NCBI RefSeq assembly: GCF_001677885.1
Contig: NZ_LOCQ01000048.1
Coordinates: forward strand, 1 to 64,000
DNA from: Janthinobacterium psychrotolerans
Lineage (GTDB): Bacteria; Pseudomonadota; Gammaproteobacteria; Burkholderiales; Burkholderiaceae_D
Length of the DNA: 64,000 bases
Reading direction: 5' to 3'
The notes under the pieces were generated by a model that searched no databases, had not been told where the DNA came from, and was given only the letters and a program-made list of their open reading frames with translations. Made by a program: the position numbers and the translations under genes. This document shows positions 1 through 8,888 of this stretch, piece by piece. Every line of letters begins with the position of its first letter. The stretch's first letter is position 1.

Positions 1-29
1 ATCAGCGTTAATCGGGCATTCTTATGGAT

Positions 30-102
30 GTTCATTCGGTTGGTTTCCTTGAGAACTGGGGGTTTGGCGATTTCCAGTGTCTCAAATCCAATCCGAATGA
101 AC
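30..102. repeat. Imperfect inverted repeat at the left edge
   Basis: GTTCATTCGG at 30-39 is matched perfectly by CCGAATGAAC at 93-102. The similarity continues inwards with single-base indels (TTGGTTT against ATTGGATTT), giving a hairpin of about 17 pairs with a loop of about 40 bases. It lies beyond the 3' end of the LysR gene, and no T-run follows it. It may be a remnant of a repeat or the end of a structure belonging to a gene left of the window. I see no gene in positions 1-128. Confidence 0.4.
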
Positions 103-128
103 CACAACAACCTATTGAAACATCACAC

Positions 129-1031
129 CTAGGCCGCCTCGGCCTGCAGCCAGGCACGAAATTGCTGCATTGCCAGCTTTTCGTGCGCCGCTTCGGGCGT
201 GATCAGGTAATACGCGCGCTGGCCGCGCAGTGGGCGCTCGCAAGCGATCTGCAATTCGCCGCGCGCCAGCTCCGCTTCGACCAGCATGCGCGGCAGCAGC
301 ACCACGCCCTGCCCCTGCACGGCCGCCATGGCCAGCATGGAAAACAGTTCATAGCGCGCGCCGAAGCGGGCGCCATCGAAGGCCTCGCCGTCGACCTGCA
401 TCGCGTCAAACCACTGGCGCCAGGCGCCGGGGCGCGTGCTCGGTTGCAGCAAGGTCAGTTCCAGCAAATCGCGCGGCTGCCAGCTGCCGCGCGCTTGCAG
501 CAGGCGCGGACTGGCGATGGGCACAATCTCCTCATGCATCAGCAAGGTGGCGCGCGTGCCGGGCCAGCGCGCCAGCTGCTCGGGCGTGCCCGCATACAGG
601 GCGCCGTCGTATTCCGTATCGGCAAACATGAACGGTTTTGTGTAGGCATCGATATGCACCACGATTTCGGGCTGCCGCGCGGCCAGGCCGGCCAGGCGCG
701 GCATCAGCCAGCGCGTGGCAAAGGTCGGCACCGAGGCCAGCTGCAAGGCGCCGCCGCCCTGGCGCGCCATGGTGTCGAGGGTATCGCGCTCGAGGCCGTC
801 GAGACGGCTGGCGATCTGGCGCGCGTAGGACGCGCCGGCGCTGGTGAGCAGCACACCATGGCGCGTGCGCTGGAACAGTTGCACGCCAAGAAAGCTTTCA
901 AGCGACGCAATCTGGCGCGACACGGCGCTTTGCGTCAGCGACAGTTCGCGCGCCGCATGGGTATAGCTCTGGTGGCGGGCGGCCGCCTCGAAACAATTGA
1001 GCGCTTGCAGCATCGGTATCTTGCGGGACAT
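129..1031 (-). CDS. LysR-family regulator, probably of the glutaryl-CoA genes
   Basis: A 300-residue LysR-type transcriptional regulator. The N-terminal winged helix-turn-helix (about residues 5-65) contains [20 protein letters not shown] followed by [12 protein letters not shown], typical of the GcvA/AmpR branch. The rest is the periplasmic-binding-protein-like effector domain. The start is the ATG giving MSRKIPMLQ, because the family normally begins a few residues before the helix-turn-helix; upstream in-frame codons run into the divergent promoter. It is transcribed away from glutaryl-CoA dehydrogenase with a 157 bp intergenic region, the usual layout for a LysR activator of its neighbour, and pseudomonads carry a comparable regulator (GcdR) beside gcdH. 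The effector is likely glutarate or a related acid; that is inference. Confidence 0.85.
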   Translation of the reverse strand: MSRKIPMLQALNCFEAAARHQSYTHAARELSLTQSAVSRQIASLESFLGVQLFQRTRHGVLLTSAGASYARQIASRLDGLERDTLDTMARQGGGALQLASVPTFATRWLMPRLAGLAARQPEIVVHIDAYTKPFMFADTEYDGALYAGTPEQLARWPGTRATLLMHEEIVPIASPRLLQARGSWQPRDLLELTLLQPSTRPGAWRQWFDAMQVDGEAFDGARFGARYELFSMLAMAAVQGQGVVLLPRMLVEAELARGELQIACERPLRGQRAYYLITPEAAHEKLAMQQFRAWLQAEAA

Positions 1032-1080
1032 GGAACGGCCTGGACGTAAAAAACACAGTATGCCGCAAGATATGCGCCCC

Positions 1081-1136
1081 ATGCATATGTGGGTGCATAA
1101 AAATCGTTTGCGCAAGGCTGGACTAAAACCTACCAT
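1081..1136 (+). promoter_or_regulatory. gcdH promoter with LysR-type site
   Basis: TTGCGC at 1108-1113 and TACCAT at 1131-1136 are 17 bp apart, a reasonable sigma-70 promoter for the gene starting at 1189. Just upstream, ATGCATATGTGGGTGCAT (1081-1098) has inverted arms ATGCA/TGCAT separated by 8 bp, the dyad spacing expected of a LysR T-N11-A box. Its position next to the -35 fits activation by the divergent regulator. Pattern match only. Confidence 0.5.
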
Positions 1137-1188
1137 CAGTCCCATTCAATCTTGCGCCCTCACCGGCGCTCACCTTGCGAGGCACGTG

Positions 1189-2370
1189 ATGAGCAAAACC
1201 GTATTTGACTTCCATTCCCCCCTGCTGCTGGACGAACAACTGACGGGCGACGAACGCGCCGTGCTGGAAGCGGCGCGCGACTATTGCCAGGGCAGCCTGG
1301 CGCCGCGCGTGCTCGAATCGTTCCGCCATGGCCGCACCGATGCCGCCATCTTCCGCGAAATGGGCGAACTGGGCCTGCTGGGCTCGACCATTCCCGAAGA
1401 ATACGGCGGCGCCGGCCTGAACTATGTGTGCTACGGCCTGGCCGCGCGTGAAGTCGAGCGCATCGATTCGGGCTACCGCTCGATGATGAGTGTGCAGTCC
1501 TCCTTGGTGATGGTGCCGATCCACGCCTTCGGCAATGAGGAAACGAAACAGAAATACCTGCCGAAACTGGCCACCGGCGAATTCATCGGCTGCTTCGGCC
1601 TGACCGAGCCGAACCATGGCTCCGACCCTGGCAGCATGGTCACACGCGCCCGTAAAGTGCCGGGCGGCTACAGCCTGTCGGGCGCCAAGATGTGGATCAC
1701 CAACAGCCCGATCGCCGACGTGTTCGTGGTATGGGCCAAGGACGACGAAGGCGCGATCCGTGGTTTCGTGCTGGAAAAAGGCTGGAAAGGCCTGTCGGCG
1801 CCCGAGATCCACGGCAAGGTCGGCCTGCGCACCAGCATCACCGGCGAAATCGTCATGGACGAAGTGTTCTGCCCCGACGAAAACGCGTTTCCGGACGTGC
1901 GCGGCCTGAAAGGCCCGTTCACCTGCCTCAACAGCGCGCGCTACGGCATCGCCTGGGGCGCGCTGGGCGCGGCCGAGGACTGCTACCTGAAAGCCCGCCA
2001 GTACACCATGGACCGCCAGCAATTCGGCCGCCCATTGGCCGCCAATCAGCTGGTGCAAAAGAAACTGGCCGACATGCTGACCGAAATCACCATGGGCCTG
2101 CAGGGCTGCTTGCGCCTGGGCCGCATGAAGGACGAAGGCTCGGCCGCCGTGGAAATCACCTCCATCATGAAACGCAACAGCTGCGGTAAGGCGCTCGATA
2201 TTGCCCGCATGGCGCGCGACATGATGGGCGGCAATGGTATTTCGGACGAGTTCGGCGTGATCCGCCACCTGGTCAACCTGGAAGTGGTCAACACCTATGA
2301 AGGCACGCACGATGTGCACGCCTTGATCATCGGCCGCGCGATTACCGGCATCGCCGCCTTCAGCAACTGA
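1189..2370 (+). CDS. gcdH: Glutaryl-CoA dehydrogenase
   Basis: A 393-residue acyl-CoA dehydrogenase. It oxidatively decarboxylates glutaryl-CoA to crotonyl-CoA in lysine, tryptophan and glutarate breakdown, passing electrons to ETF. The C-terminal segment [20 protein letters not shown] is characteristic of glutaryl-CoA dehydrogenases and contains the catalytic Glu of the YEGT motif. The middle segment [17 protein letters not shown] is the FAD/substrate-binding acyl-CoA dehydrogenase signature. The length is normal for the family. The start is the ATG before [10 protein letters not shown]; an in-frame upstream extension overlaps the promoter and is not family-like. Its stop overlaps the start of the CoA-transferase gene (TGATG), so the two are translationally coupled. 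Confidence 0.95.
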   Translation: MSKTVFDFHSPLLLDEQLTGDERAVLEAARDYCQGSLAPRVLESFRHGRTDAAIFREMGELGLLGSTIPEEYGGAGLNYVCYGLAAREVERIDSGYRSMMSVQSSLVMVPIHAFGNEETKQKYLPKLATGEFIGCFGLTEPNHGSDPGSMVTRARKVPGGYSLSGAKMWITNSPIADVFVVWAKDDEGAIRGFVLEKGWKGLSAPEIHGKVGLRTSITGEIVMDEVFCPDENAFPDVRGLKGPFTCLNSARYGIAWGALGAAEDCYLKARQYTMDRQQFGRPLAANQLVQKKLADMLTEITMGLQGCLRLGRMKDEGSAAVEITSIMKRNSCGKALDIARMARDMMGGNGISDEFGVIRHLVNLEVVNTYEGTHDVHALIIGRAITGIAAFSN

Positions 2371-3617
2371 TGGCCGCCTTCGCTTCCACCCTGCGGCCGG
2401 CGCCCTTGACGGGCTTGCGCGTGCTGGACCTGTCGCGCGTGCTGGCCGGGCCGTGGGCCGGGCAGCTGCTGGCCGACCTGGGCGCCGACGTGGTCAAGGT
2501 CGAGCAGCCGGGGCGCGGCGACGATACGCGCTCCTGGGGCCCGCCGTATGTGAAAGACGAAGATGGGCGCGATACGGCAGAGGCTGCCTATTTCCAGTGC
2601 GCCAACCGCAACAAGCGTTCGCTGTGCATCGACCTGGCCGCGCCCGAAGGGCAAGCTTTGGTGCGCCGGCTGGCGCTGGAGGCCGATGTGCTGCTGGAAA
2701 ATTTCAAGCTCGGTGGCCTGAAGCAATATGGGCTCGATGCGGCCAGCCTGCTGGCACTCAATCCGCGCCTGGTGTATTGCTCGATCACGGGTTTTGGCCA
2801 GGACGGGCCATATGCGGCGCGCGCCGGCTATGACTTTCTGATCCAGGGCATGGGCGGCCTGATGAGCATCACGGGCGTGCCCGATGGCGAGCCGGGCGGC
2901 GGGCCGCAAAAAGTGGGCGTAGCGCAAACCGACATCATGACCGGCTTGTACGCCACCATCGCCGTGCAGGCGGCACTTGCGGAACGGACCCGTTCGGGCC
3001 TGGGCCAGCATATCGACCTGGCCCTGCTCGACGTGCAGGTGGCGGCGCTGGGCAACCAGGCGGCCAACTACCTGTGCGGCGGCAAGGTGCCCCAGCGCAT
3101 GGGCAACGCCCATCCGAACATCGTGCCCTACCAGGATTTTCCCACCGCCGACGGCGACATGATTTTGGCGATCGGCAACGACGGCCAGTTCGCGCGCTTT
3201 TGCACGATTGCCGGCCACCCGGAATGGGCGCAGGACGAGCGTTTCGCCACCAATCCGCAACGCGTGGCGCACCGGGCGGTGTTGATCCCGCTGCTGCGCC
3301 AGGCGACGGTCATGCGCACCACCGACGAATGGATCACGGCCTTCGAACTGGCGGCCGTGCCTTGCGGCCCGGTCAACCGCATCGACCAGGTGTTTGCCGA
3401 CCCGCAAGTAGTGGCGCGCGGCCTGAAGGTGGAGATGGCGCACCCGACGGCGGGCACGGTGGCGCTGGTGGCCAACCCGGTACGGCTGTCAGCTTCGCCA
3501 GTGCAATACCGCTTGCCGCCACCCTTGCTGGGGCAGCACACGGACGAAGTGCTGGGGCAGTGGCTGGGGTTGGGTGATGCAGAAATCACTGGCTTGCGCG
3601 AACGCAAGATCGTGTAA
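2370..3617 (+). CDS. CaiB/BaiF class III CoA-transferase, likely succinyl-CoA:glutarate
   Basis: A 415-residue family III CoA-transferase. The N-terminal LTGLRVLDLSRVLAGPWAGQ, then LADLGADVVKVEQPGRGDDTR and CANRNKRSLCIDL, are the family signatures. The catalytic Asp is expected in the GYDFLIQGMGG segment around residue 155. It overlaps the end of gcdH by one base. By position it most likely activates glutarate to glutaryl-CoA with succinyl-CoA as donor, like human SUGCT and the GcdG-type protein of pseudomonads. The CoA-transferase class is secure; the substrate rests on gene context. Confidence 0.85.
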   Translation: MAAFASTLRPAPLTGLRVLDLSRVLAGPWAGQLLADLGADVVKVEQPGRGDDTRSWGPPYVKDEDGRDTAEAAYFQCANRNKRSLCIDLAAPEGQALVRRLALEADVLLENFKLGGLKQYGLDAASLLALNPRLVYCSITGFGQDGPYAARAGYDFLIQGMGGLMSITGVPDGEPGGGPQKVGVAQTDIMTGLYATIAVQAALAERTRSGLGQHIDLALLDVQVAALGNQAANYLCGGKVPQRMGNAHPNIVPYQDFPTADGDMILAIGNDGQFARFCTIAGHPEWAQDERFATNPQRVAHRAVLIPLLRQATVMRTTDEWITAFELAAVPCGPVNRIDQVFADPQVVARGLKVEMAHPTAGTVALVANPVRLSASPVQYRLPPPLLGQHTDEVLGQWLGLGDAEITGLRERKIV

Positions 3618-3635
3618 AGATGGATGGCAGCGGAC

Positions 3636-3731
3636 GTAGGTCGGATTAGGCACAAAGCGCCGTAATCCGACAACATTGTTGGCGCCGGTGGTGTTGTCGG
3701 ATTACGGCCCCCAGGGCCTAATCCGACCTAC
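3636..3731. repeat. Dispersed intergenic inverted repeat, family 1 (96 bp)
   Basis: A nested palindrome. The outer arms (3636-3650 and 3717-3731) are a perfect 15-bp match, GTAGGTCGGATTAGG / CCTAATCCGACCTAC. The inner arms (3660-3674 and 3693-3707) are another perfect 15 bp, CCGTAATCCGACAAC / GTTGTCGGATTACGG. Related units occur at 17593-17627, 27879-28126 and 40748-40850. It lies between convergent genes. This is a REP-like or MITE-like non-autonomous element, possibly acting as an mRNA 3' end structure. Confidence 0.8.
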
Positions 3732-3732
3732 A

Positions 3733-3761
3733 GTTGACTCTGAAATTATTTCAGAGTCAAC
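3733..3761 (-). terminator. Perfect 13-bp hairpin across the barstar stop codon
   Basis: Arms 3733-3745 and 3749-3761 are fully complementary (GTTGACTCTGAAA / TTTCAGAGTCAAC). The 3-base loop at 3746-3748 is exactly the TAA stop codon of the barstar gene. There is no T-run, so it is not a canonical intrinsic terminator. It may protect the 3' end or help termination together with the adjacent repeat. Confidence 0.45.
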
Positions 3762-4072
3762 TTCAACGCCGGCTTCTCGCCATAATCCTCATAGCGCTCG
3801 TTGATGCCAGCGATACAGAACGTCACTTCTTCGAGCAGCTCCGGCGCCTGCGCCTTGAGCGCGTCGGCATCCTGCACCACGATTTCCAGCACTTCGTTCG
3901 GTTTCAAGCGAAATTTGCTCATGCCGTCTTCGTCGCGCAGGTAGCTGAGGCAATCGACCCAGGCGTCCATGCTGTTGCCGTAAAACGCGGGAAAACCGAA
4001 GGCCTGCACGCATTGCGCGTGAAAGCTCGCTTCGTCGGTGATGTCTTTTCCATTCAGGATGGCAGTGGCCAT
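3746..4072 (-). CDS. Barstar-family protein (ribonuclease inhibitor fold), orphan
   Basis: A 108-residue protein with a barstar-like sequence: an N-terminal strand, the helix stretch DEASFHAQCVQAFGFPAFYG, then NSMDAWVDCLSYL and an acidic central region. In Bacillus, barstar blocks the RNase barnase through such acidic residues. The start ATG lies 8 bp after the dapB stop and is preceded by GAGG. It is the last gene of a bamE-dapB-barstar operon, and no ribonuclease toxin gene is next to it. The lone gene may neutralise an imported RNase, guard against a toxin coded elsewhere, or do something else. The family call is good; the role is unknown. Confidence 0.8.
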   Translation of the reverse strand: MATAILNGKDITDEASFHAQCVQAFGFPAFYGNSMDAWVDCLSYLRDEDGMSKFRLKPNEVLEIVVQDADALKAQAPELLEEVTFCIAGINERYEDYGEKPALKLTLK

Positions 4073-4080
4073 ATCGATCC

Positions 4081-4890
4081 TCAGCTCTTCAGCGACAGCA
4101 CGTCCTGCATGTCGTACAGGCCGGTCGGCTTGTCGGCCAGGAAACGCGCGGCGCGCAGGGCGCCGTGGGCGTAGGTGACGCGGCTGCTGGACTTGTGGCT
4201 GATCTCGATGCGCTCGCCGATGCCGGCAAACAGCACCGTATGGTCGCCAACGATATCGCCGCCGCGGATGGTGGCAAAGCCGATGGTCGACGGATCGCGT
4301 TCGCCCGTCACGCCTTCGCGGCCATACACGGCGCATTGCTTCAGGTCGCGGCCCAGGGCGCCGGCCACCACTTCGCCCATTTGCAGGGCGGTGCCGGACG
4401 GCGCGTCGACCTTGTGGCGGTGATGGGCTTCGATGATCTCGATATCGTAGCCTTCGGACAAGCTTTTCGCGGCCAGCTCCAGCAGCTTCATGGTCACGTT
4501 GACGCCCACACTCATGTTCGGCGCGAACATGATGGCGGTTTTTTCGGCGGCGGCGGCAATCGCCGCCTTGCCGGCGTCATCGAAACCGGTGGTGCCGATG
4601 ATCATCTTGATGCCGTGCTCGGCGCAATATTCAAGATGCTGCAAGGTGCCTTCGGGACGGGTGAAGTCGATCAGGTAGTCGGCGTTCGCCAGGCCTTGGG
4701 CCAGGCTTGACTCGATCGCCACGCCGGCCGGCTTGCCGAGGAAAGCGGCGGCATCCTGGCCGACCGATGGCGAACCAGCGCGGTCGAGCGCGCCAGCGAG
4801 CACGGCGTCAGGGGCGTTGCCGACCGCTTCGATCAGGATATGGCCCATGCGGCCACTGGCGCCGGCGATTGCAATTTTCAGTTCAGTCAT
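4081..4890 (-). CDS. dapB: 4-hydroxy-tetrahydrodipicolinate reductase
   Basis: A 269-residue DapB. It reduces 4-hydroxy-tetrahydrodipicolinate with NAD(P)H in the diaminopimelate/lysine pathway in the cytoplasm. The N-terminal nucleotide motif IAGASGRMG, the segment IGTTGFDD, the motif [10 protein letters not shown] and the active-site stretch [15 protein letters not shown] are all present. The length is normal. It lies 17 bp after bamE and 8 bp before the barstar gene on the same strand, so the three are probably cotranscribed. Confidence 0.97.
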   Translation of the reverse strand: MTELKIAIAGASGRMGHILIEAVGNAPDAVLAGALDRAGSPSVGQDAAAFLGKPAGVAIESSLAQGLANADYLIDFTRPEGTLQHLEYCAEHGIKMIIGTTGFDDAGKAAIAAAAEKTAIMFAPNMSVGVNVTMKLLELAAKSLSEGYDIEIIEAHHRHKVDAPSGTALQMGEVVAGALGRDLKQCAVYGREGVTGERDPSTIGFATIRGGDIVGDHTVLFAGIGERIEISHKSSSRVTYAHGALRAARFLADKPTGLYDMQDVLSLKS

Positions 4891-4907
4891 AGAATGTTTA
4901 CAGCAAC

Positions 4908-5606
4908 TTATTTGGTGGGGGCGGGCGCCGGTTCGGCCGGCGTTACGGCAGGCTTGGTGACCGGGATCATCGCCGGCGTATTGTCCGGGTTGGACGGCAC
5001 GGCCGACGGCGCGACCGGCGAGGGGACCACGGCGGCCGGCGTCCCGGCGGCGGGGGCGCCGGCCTTGGCCAGCTTGGCGAACGGCGACGGGCCGGCGATG
5101 CGGTCGATATATTCTTTCTCGGTCGGCAGGTTGCCGCCCTCGAAACGGGCGACCTTGCCTTCTTTATCAAAATACACGACCACGCGGCTGCTGGTGGTTT
5201 CGCCATTGCCGCGTGCCAGGCGGAACGGGTAGTCCCAGCGGTCGGCGTGGAAGAGATCGGTCAGCAAGGGTGTGCCAAGGACAAAGCGGACCTGGTCGCG
5301 CGTCATGCCTTCTTTCAGCTGCGACACCATCTCTTCGGAGACGAAGTTGCCTTGCTGAATGTCCGGGCGATACGGCGAGAAAAACCACATGAATTTCTGC
5401 AGCGGCGTCACGGTGGTGGTCTGGGCCCCCTGTTCGGGCACGAGTTCCTTGCCTTCTTTCTGGGAGGCCGCCGGTTTTTCACCGAGGATGCCGCGGCTGG
5501 CACAGCCGGTCGCCATCAACGCAACGCAGACCAGGGCTGCCACGCCTGGTAAGCGGAATGACATACGGTGACGCAAGGATGGCAATACAGCCGGTGTGAC
5601 GCGCAT
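4908..5606 (-). CDS. bamE: Outer membrane assembly lipoprotein BamE with long C-terminal tail
   Basis: A BamE/SmpA-type lipoprotein, part of the BAM complex that inserts beta-barrel proteins. The start is the ATG at 5606 because GAGG lies 6 bp upstream; a second ATG at 5564 is possible. A hydrophobic segment ends in the lipobox MATGC (Cys35). The core carries [20 protein letters not shown] and [19 protein letters not shown], matching the BamE fold. At 232 residues it is about twice the E. coli length because of a Pro/Ala-rich tail of about 65 residues, of a composition suggesting disorder. It is divergent from fur, an arrangement also found in pseudomonads (omlA/fur). Confidence 0.92.
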   Translation of the reverse strand: MRVTPAVLPSLRHRMSFRLPGVAALVCVALMATGCASRGILGEKPAASQKEGKELVPEQGAQTTTVTPLQKFMWFFSPYRPDIQQGNFVSEEMVSQLKEGMTRDQVRFVLGTPLLTDLFHADRWDYPFRLARGNGETTSSRVVVYFDKEGKVARFEGGNLPTEKEYIDRIAGPSPFAKLAKAGAPAAGTPAAVVPSPVAPSAVPSNPDNTPAMIPVTKPAVTPAEPAPAPTK

Positions 5607-5668
5607 AAATGACCTCAATTTGATGAACAAAACGCCAGGAGTGACTGGCCCACCCAAAAATGCTTATT

Positions 5669-5698
5669 TTGGCACTCGCCGACAAAACGCTATATGAT
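5669..5698 (+). promoter_or_regulatory. Predicted fur promoter
   Basis: TTGGCA (5669-5674) and TATGAT (5693-5698) are separated by 18 bp, 31 bp before the fur ATG. I see no clear Fur box here. Confidence 0.45.
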
Positions 5699-5729
5699 AA
5701 AGCACCTGACCCACATACGAGCAACAAAC

Positions 5730-6161
5730 ATGAGTAACAATCCTAGTGATCTCAAGGCAAGCGGCCTGAAAGCCACCCTGCCACGGCTGAAGATACTCGA
5801 TATCTTCCAGAGTAGCCCGGTACGCCACCTGACGGCGGAAGACGTCTATAAAATTCTGTTGGCCGATAATATGGATGTCGGCCTGGCAACTGTCTACCGT
5901 GTATTGACCCAGTTCGAACAAGCTGGCTTGCTTAATCGCAACCATTTTGAAACAGGCAAGGCGATTTTCGAGCTCAACGAAGGCTCGCACCACGATCACC
6001 TGGTGTGTCTCGATTGCGGCCGGGTCGAGGAATTCTTCGACGAGTCGATCGAAATACGCCAGCAGAAAGTGGCGGAAGAGCGCGGCTTCAAGATCGCCGA
6101 ACACGCGCTGGCCATCTACGGCAACTGCATCAAGCCGGCCTGCCCGCACAAGCCGGCATAA
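5730..6161 (+). CDS. fur: Ferric uptake regulator Fur
   Basis: A 143-residue Fur repressor, which binds 19-bp Fur boxes when loaded with Fe2+. The N-terminal winged helix contains [16 protein letters not shown] and [17 protein letters not shown] (the DNA-reading helix). The metal region [18 protein letters not shown] and the C-terminal cysteines in YGNCIKPAC are intact. The start is the ATG before SNNPSDLK, where Fur proteins usually begin. Candidate targets in this window are feoAB, bfd-tonB and the PKHD dioxygenase, each with a Fur-box-like sequence upstream. Confidence 0.97.
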   Translation: MSNNPSDLKASGLKATLPRLKILDIFQSSPVRHLTAEDVYKILLADNMDVGLATVYRVLTQFEQAGLLNRNHFETGKAIFELNEGSHHDHLVCLDCGRVEEFFDESIEIRQQKVAEERGFKIAEHALAIYGNCIKPACPHKPA

Positions 6162-6180
6162 GGCCACTAGCTGCCACTAC

Positions 6181-7197
6181 TTAATGGTGGCTCAAGGCGT
6201 TTGACAGCAATTTGGCCGTAATATCGACTATCGGAATGACCCGCTCGTAGGCCATGCGGGTCGGTCCGATCACGCCCAGGGTGCCCACGATCTTGCCGTT
6301 GACTTCATACGGCGCCGTCACCACGCTCATCTCGTCCATCGGCACCAGGTTCGATTCGCCGCCGATAAATATCTGCACGCCGGTCGCCTTGCTCGACACA
6401 TCGAGCAACTGCATCAGCCCCGTCTTCTGTTCGAACATGTCGAACAGCTGGCGCAAGGAACTCATGTTCGAGGACAGATCGCTCACGCTGAGCAGGTTGC
6501 GCTCGCCCGAAATGACCATGTCATCGCTGTGATCGCTCATCACTTCACTGCCGGCCTCGACCGCCGCCTGCATCAGGCTGCCCATATCGTCGCGCAACTG
6601 GCGCAGCTCGCCCTGCAGCCGCACGCGCACGGCGTCGAACGACAGGCCGCCATAATTCTGGTTGATGTAATTGGCCGACTGGATCAGTTGCGCCGGCGTA
6701 TAGTCGGCCTCTGTCAGCAATAAACGGTTCTGCACGTCGCCAGCGGGGCCGACGATCACCAGCAGGATGCGTTTTTCCGACAGGCGCAGAAATTCGATCT
6801 GCTGGAACACCGATTCGCGGCGCGGACTCAATACCACGCCGGCAAACTGCGACAGCGAAGACAGCATCTGCGCCGCATTGGCGATGGTCTTTTGCGGCTG
6901 CTGGGTCTGCAGGCGCAAACGCGCATCGACCATATGCTCGTCTAGATGTTTCACTGTCAGCAAGGTATCGACAAAGATGCGGTAGCCGCGCGGCGTGGGA
7001 ATGCGGCCGGCCGAGGTATGCGGGCTGGACACATAACCCTGTTCTTCGAGGTCGGCCATGATGTTGCGGATGGTGGCCGGCGACAGGTCGAGACCGGAAA
7101 TTTTCGACAAGGCGCGCGAACCGACCGGCAGGCCGTCGGCGATATATCGCTCGACCAGGGCTTTCAGCAGGGTTTGGGCACGGAGTTCGAGTTGCAT
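6181..7197 (-). CDS. hrcA: Heat-shock repressor HrcA
   Basis: A 338-residue HrcA, the repressor that binds CIRCE elements of groESL/dnaK operons and needs GroEL to fold. The N-terminal winged helix includes [19 protein letters not shown] and [19 protein letters not shown], followed by [20 protein letters not shown], all family hallmarks. The start is the ATG before [10 protein letters not shown]. No CIRCE palindrome is visible in the window, so its targets lie elsewhere. The gene is convergent with fur, only 19 bp apart; a weak hairpin (GCCAC/GTGGC at 6175-6193) overlaps the two ends. Confidence 0.96.
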   Translation of the reverse strand: MQLELRAQTLLKALVERYIADGLPVGSRALSKISGLDLSPATIRNIMADLEEQGYVSSPHTSAGRIPTPRGYRIFVDTLLTVKHLDEHMVDARLRLQTQQPQKTIANAAQMLSSLSQFAGVVLSPRRESVFQQIEFLRLSEKRILLVIVGPAGDVQNRLLLTEADYTPAQLIQSANYINQNYGGLSFDAVRVRLQGELRQLRDDMGSLMQAAVEAGSEVMSDHSDDMVISGERNLLSVSDLSSNMSSLRQLFDMFEQKTGLMQLLDVSSKATGVQIFIGGESNLVPMDEMSVVTAPYEVNGKIVGTLGVIGPTRMAYERVIPIVDITAKLLSNALSHH

Positions 7198-7291
7198 GGT
7201 GTTTTCAGTTATACAAGGGTGCCGGCGGCCGGACGCGCACAGGATCCGCATCAACAGCAGCTATTATGCACGTTCGCCTGCGCAACGGCGA

Positions 7292-8017
7292 TCAATCTTC
7301 CAGTTGCGCCCGCAGCCACAGCAGCAATTCATCAAAGTTGGCACAGATGGCGTCCGGCCGCACCCCGGCCGCCAGATGGGCGTCGCTGCCGCGCCGGTTC
7401 ATCCAGACGGCGCGCATGCCCGCATCCTGTGCCCCCGTCACATCGAAATACAGATCGTCGCCCACATACACGGCCTCATGCGGGGCCACCCCCAGCGCCT
7501 CGCAGCCGGCCAGGAAAATCGACGTATCGGGCTTGGCCGCGCCAAACTCGCTGGCGGCGATCGATACCTTAAAGTGCTGTGCCAGGCCAATAATTTCAAG
7601 GTCGGCGTTGCCGTTGGAAATCGATCCGACCAGCAGCCGCTGTTGCATCCAGGCCAGGCCCGGCAGCACGCCGTCATACGGCGTGACCCGGTTGCGCGCG
7701 GTCAGGAATTGCCTGACGGCTTCATCGACCAGCGCCGGGTCCTCGCCAGCCTCGGCGAACGCCGTCAGCAGGCCGGCGCGCCGCAATTCGATCAGGTTGC
7801 CGTGGTAGTGCGGTTGTTCATTGAGCAAGTCGAGCCGGTGCCGGCGCAGCGCCTCGATGGAAAACTGCCGGGCCACCCGCGGCGCATGGGTGGATAGCCA
7901 GTCGTGCAGCAAGGTTTCGGCGGCGGCGATCACGGGCGCGATCGGCCACAGGGTATCGTCGAGATCAAACAGGATGGCCTTCGGCGGCACGGCGGTGTTG
8001 GCGGCGGTATGGGACAT
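7292..8017 (-). CDS. HAD-superfamily phosphatase, YigB-like
   Basis: A 241-residue haloacid-dehalogenase-type hydrolase. Motif I is AILFDLDDTLW (nucleophile D18, acid D20), motif II lies in ISNGNADLE, the Lys of motif III is in GAAKPDTSIF, and motif IV is VYVGDDLYFDVTGA. The combination resembles E. coli YigB, which dephosphorylates FMN and the riboflavin precursor phosphate. The start is the ATG before SHTAANTAV, just upstream of the first strand. It lies 94 bp upstream of hrcA on the same strand. Substrate assignments in this superfamily are uncertain from sequence. Confidence 0.8.
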   Translation of the reverse strand: MSHTAANTAVPPKAILFDLDDTLWPIAPVIAAAETLLHDWLSTHAPRVARQFSIEALRRHRLDLLNEQPHYHGNLIELRRAGLLTAFAEAGEDPALVDEAVRQFLTARNRVTPYDGVLPGLAWMQQRLLVGSISNGNADLEIIGLAQHFKVSIAASEFGAAKPDTSIFLAGCEALGVAPHEAVYVGDDLYFDVTGAQDAGMRAVWMNRRGSDAHLAAGVRPDAICANFDELLLWLRAQLED

Positions 8018-8249
8018 GGCGGCAATCAGGATGGAGAAAGGCAAGCCGTATTGTCGCACTGATCGCCTGCCGCAAGGCGCCAGCGGCACCGCCATATGAG
8101 GGCGCAGCAGGGCTGGCGCGGCAAAAATTGTTACAGGGTGATACAAGGCAAGGTCAATCGGCTTGCCAGATAGACTAAAATAGGCGCCATTCCAATGCGG
8201 CGCCAGCGTCCGTATTGCGCTACCCTACCTAATTCGTTTTGGAGAATGT

Positions 8250-8852
8250 ATGAAAAATGTATACCTGCGCTCGATGCTGGCGGCGGCTTGTGCTGCCACA
8301 CTGGCAGCCTGCGGCGGCAGCGGCGGCAATATGTTCCTGAGTGGCTCGGTGGTCGGCCTGGCCAAGACCGGCCTGATCTTGCAAAATGGTGGCGAAGACC
8401 TGCCCGTGGCCGCTGGCGCCGGCAGCTTTGTGTTTGTCAACCTGATCAAGTCCGACGACCGCTACGATATCAAGATCAAGCAGCAACCGAAGGGCGCCAC
8501 TTGCACCATCAACAATGGCAGCGGCAAGGCGAACAGCTTATCCGTGTCGAGCACCGTGGTTTCCTGCGTTACCGATACGTATGCCCTGGGCGGTTCGATT
8601 ACCGGCTTGAGCGCTGGTGGCCTGACCCTGATCAACGGCGCCAGCGGCAGCATCAGCCCGCTGCAAGGCGCGACCAGCTTTACCTTCCCGGCGGTCGCCG
8701 ACGGTTCCACCTATAACATTTCCGTTTCCAGCAATCCAGCTGGCCTGACCTGCCGATTCCAGGGCTCGATCAGCCCCGACGGCCACGATATCGTCGGCAC
8801 CATGGGCTCCGGCCCCGTCAATTCGCTGGCACTTGCCTGCGCACGCAATTAA
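8250..8852 (+). CDS. Two-module lipoprotein, first of a tandem pair
   Basis: A 200-residue predicted lipoprotein of unknown function. The signal peptide ends in LAAC (Cys21), followed by a Gly/Ser linker. The mature part holds two similar modules of about 80 residues (about 30-110 and 113-198). Each begins with a G-S-[VI]-x-G-L-x-x-x-G-L-x-L-x-N-G motif, continues with a strand-rich F-x-F / Y-[DN]-I segment, and has one Cys in a TC motif and one at its end. The pairing suggests one disulfide per module in the periplasm or on the surface. GGAG lies 7 bp before the start. The next gene is a paralogue on the same strand. Confidence 0.75.
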   Translation: MKNVYLRSMLAAACAATLAACGGSGGNMFLSGSVVGLAKTGLILQNGGEDLPVAAGAGSFVFVNLIKSDDRYDIKIKQQPKGATCTINNGSGKANSLSVSSTVVSCVTDTYALGGSITGLSAGGLTLINGASGSISPLQGATSFTFPAVADGSTYNISVSSNPAGLTCRFQGSISPDGHDIVGTMGSGPVNSLALACARN

Positions 8853-8888
8853 ACCGTGCGATCCGTGAACACTCTTTTGGAGAACTAC

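Noticed and set aside
6175-6193. Terminator between fur and hrcA
   Set aside because: The 5-7 bp stem GCCAC/GTGGC has no T-run and overlaps the hrcA coding end. It is too weak to list as a feature.
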